Assembly (NCBI GenBank): GCA_003978075.1
Contig: QOAM01000106.1
Coordinates: forward strand, 1-14,196
Source: Thermodesulfatator sp.
GTDB lineage: Bacteria > Desulfobacterota > Thermodesulfobacteria > Thermodesulfobacteriales > Thermodesulfobacteriaceae
Reading direction: 5' to 3'
Length of the DNA stretch: 14,196 bases
Program-made: the position numbers and the translations under genes
Notes under the pieces: generated by a model
What the model saw: only the letters and a program-made list of their open reading frames with translations
What the model was told of the DNA's origin: nothing
The model's database searches: none
Part shown: one piece after another, positions 12,781 through 14,196 of the stretch
How positions within the stretch are numbered: position 1 is the first letter of the stretch
Layout: the number at the start of each line of letters is the position of its first letter

Positions 12781-14084
12781 CCGACCACCTCCTTCAGCCT
12801 CCGGAAGCTCTCCTCCAGCCCGCTTCTCTCTTCCACCTCTTGCTGGAGAAATCTACGAATGGCCTCTATTTTCTCCAGGGCCTCGTCGATCTCGGCGTTG
12901 CTCCCCCGGACATAGGCCCCGATATTGATGAGATCCTCGGCCCGGCGGTAGGTAGCCAGGAGGCGGATCAGCCGGCGAGCAGCCTCGTAATGCTCCCGAG
13001 AGACCAGATCCTTGAAGAGACGACTCACGCTGGCCAGGACATCTATGGCCGGCCAGTGGCCCTCGTGGGCCAGATCCCGGGAGAGCACGATGTGGCCGTC
13101 AGCCACGGCCCGGACCGCGTCAGCCACCGGCTCGTTGAAGTCGTCTCCCTCCACCAAGACAGTGTAGATCCCGGTGATGCTTCCTCCTTCCAGACGGGGG
13201 CCCATCCTTTCCAGGAGGCGGGGCAGCTGGGCAAAGACCGAGGGGGTATAGCCCCGGGCCGTGGGGGGCTCCCCTATGGAAAGCCCTACCTCCCGCTGGG
13301 CCATGCAAAAGCGGGTAAGGGAGTCCATCATGAAAAGGACGTCCAGCCCCTGGTCGCGGAAGTATTCCGCGATGGCCGTGGCGTAATAGGCCCCGCGCAG
13401 GCGCAGAGGCGGGGGCTCGTCAGAGGTGGCCACCACCACCACCGAGCGAGCCAGGCCCTCCTCTCCGAGATCCCTCTCGATGAAGTCCCGCACCTCCCGG
13501 CCCCGTTCCCCGATGAGGGCGATGACGTTGACCTGGGCCTTGGTGTGGCGGGCCATCATGCCTAGGAGGGTGCTTTTCCCCACTCCGGAGCCGGCCATGA
13601 TGGCCATGCGCTGGCCCTTGCCCAGGGTGAGGAGGGCGTTGATGGCCCGCACCCCTACATCTAAGGGCTCCTGAATGCGTGCCCGCTCGAAGGGGCGCAA
13701 GGGCTCGTTATAAAGGGGATAGGTCTCCGGGAGATAAGGTAGGGGGCGACCGTCCAAGGGGGCCCCCAGGGCGTTCACTACCCGTCCGAGCAAGGCCTCC
13801 CCCACCCGGGCCACCGGTTTCTCGTGGGCGTAAACCCGATCCCCAGGCTCTATGCCCACGGGATTTCCCAGGGGAATGAGAAGGAGGCGCCGATCGCGAA
13901 AGCCCGAGACCTCGGCCAGGATCTCTCCGGAGGAGGTGGCGATACGGCAGAGATCTCCCACCCTCAGGGCCGGCCCTTCGGCCTCCACCACCAGGCCCAC
14001 CACCCGGCTTACTCGCCCGCAGGTCACGATGGTGCGGGCCTGGGCCAGGGCCAGCTTCAAAGGGGTGAGAGGTTTAACCTTCAC
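12777..14084 (-). CDS. fliI: Flagellar export ATPase FliI
   Basis: FliI is the F1-beta-like ATPase that energises unloading and export of flagellar subunits at the inner-membrane export gate. The 435-residue protein has the normal length. Motifs: Walker A AGSGVGKST (residues 164-172), IGERGREVRDFI (191-202), Walker B VLFMMDSLTRF (249-259), then EPPTARGYTPSVFAQLPRLLER and GSITGIYTVLVEGDDFNEP, all diagnostic of FliI/YscN ATPases. GTG 14084 is preferred, with GGAGGAGG about 9 nt upstream; the open frame reaches 14189, but those 35 residues are a shadow of fliH. The start overlaps the fliH stop by 11 nt and the stop overlaps fliJ by 4 nt, so the whole unit is translationally coupled. The gene order fliH-fliI-fliJ is classical. 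Confidence 0.96.
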   Translation of the reverse strand: MKVKPLTPLKLALAQARTIVTCGRVSRVVGLVVEAEGPALRVGDLCRIATSSGEILAEVSGFRDRRLLLIPLGNPVGIEPGDRVYAHEKPVARVGEALLGRVVNALGAPLDGRPLPYLPETYPLYNEPLRPFERARIQEPLDVGVRAINALLTLGKGQRMAIMAGSGVGKSTLLGMMARHTKAQVNVIALIGERGREVRDFIERDLGEEGLARSVVVVATSDEPPPLRLRGAYYATAIAEYFRDQGLDVLFMMDSLTRFCMAQREVGLSIGEPPTARGYTPSVFAQLPRLLERMGPRLEGGSITGIYTVLVEGDDFNEPVADAVRAVADGHIVLSRDLAHEGHWPAIDVLASVSRLFKDLVSREHYEAARRLIRLLATYRRAEDLINIGAYVRGSNAEIDEALEKIEAIRRFLQQEVEERSGLEESFRRLKEVVG

Positions 14085-14196
14085 CCTGAGCCGCCTCCTC
14101 CAAGGCCTTAAGGAGGGTGGTCCACCGCCTTTCAAGGGTGGCGTCCACCAGCCCGAAGTCGGTCTCCAGCAGACAGCCTCCCCGGGCAATGCTCGG
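14074..14196 (-). CDS. fliH: Flagellar assembly protein FliH, C-terminal fragment
   Basis: Only the last 40 residues are present, in a frame different from fliI: ...IARGGCLLETDFGLVDATLE, then a charged helix and a TAA stop at 14076-14074. The GGC-x-(I/L)-E-T-x-x-G-x-(I/V)-D-A block is the hallmark of the FliH/HrpE/YscL C-terminus, which binds FliI as a dimer and regulates and docks the ATPase. The gene continues past the window edge. Its position directly before fliI, with an 11-nt overlap, supports the call despite the short length. Confidence 0.85.
   Translation of the reverse strand, partial: PSIARGGCLLETDFGLVDATLERRWTTLLKALEEAAQGEG

Noticed and set aside
12840..13565. A 241-codon plus-strand open frame opposite fliI.
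   Set aside because: Shadow of fliI, whose Walker motifs and family length are complete; the antisense product has no domain signature.

Overview
The window reads as a compact, GC-rich (roughly 55-60%) bacterial chromosome segment made of housekeeping, amino-acid biosynthesis and flagellar genes. I see no tRNA, rRNA, CRISPR array, insertion sequence or prophage. A siroheme-decarboxylase-type Lrp/AsnC protein (Ahb family, typical of sulfate reducers and some archaea), 3-isopropylmalate dehydratase subunits of the short archaeal-type length, a flagellar cluster, an outer-membrane barrel protein and many AGG/CGG arginine codons together suggest a diderm, probably thermophilic member of the Desulfobacterota/Thermodesulfobacteriota. 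That taxonomic call is an inference, not proven by any single gene.

Layout. (1) 242-1600: the Ahb-type gene (+) converges on and overlaps a minus-strand pair, a FmdB-type zinc-ribbon protein followed by a DedA-family membrane protein. (2) 1790-3864: a plus-strand cluster of argJ (arginine biosynthesis), a 56-residue cysteine-rich protein and surE, the last two overlapping. (3) 3893-4185: a near-consensus sigma-70 promoter drives a 76-residue helix-turn-helix protein. (4) 7439-4189 (minus): prfB-carA-ribF. prfB carries an intact RF2-type programmed +1 frameshift, so a simple reading-frame search sees only its C-terminal 315 residues; the full protein is about 399 residues from 7439. (5) 9436-7630 (minus): leuC-leuD, with a terminator-like hairpin after leuD. 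(6) 9489-10142: a DUF434-family protein with a PIN/NYN-like acidic-residue pattern, transcribed away from leuC, followed by a structured intergenic element. (7) 10245-11612: a signal-peptide-bearing outer-membrane barrel of the alginate-export type. (8) 14196-11829 (minus): fliH (partial)-fliI-fliJ and a MotE-like membrane/coiled-coil protein, with all four reading frames overlapping.

What works together: leuC/leuD form one enzyme. fliH/fliI/fliJ form the export ATPase complex of the flagellar type III secretion system, with the MotE-like protein probably at the stator or export gate. prfB autoregulates, and carA and ribF are translationally coupled behind it. Least explained are the cysteine-rich protein at 2967, the helix-turn-helix protein at 3955, the DUF434 protein at 9489 and the folded element at 10141-10228. 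I found no clearly new multi-gene system; those four are the best leads.
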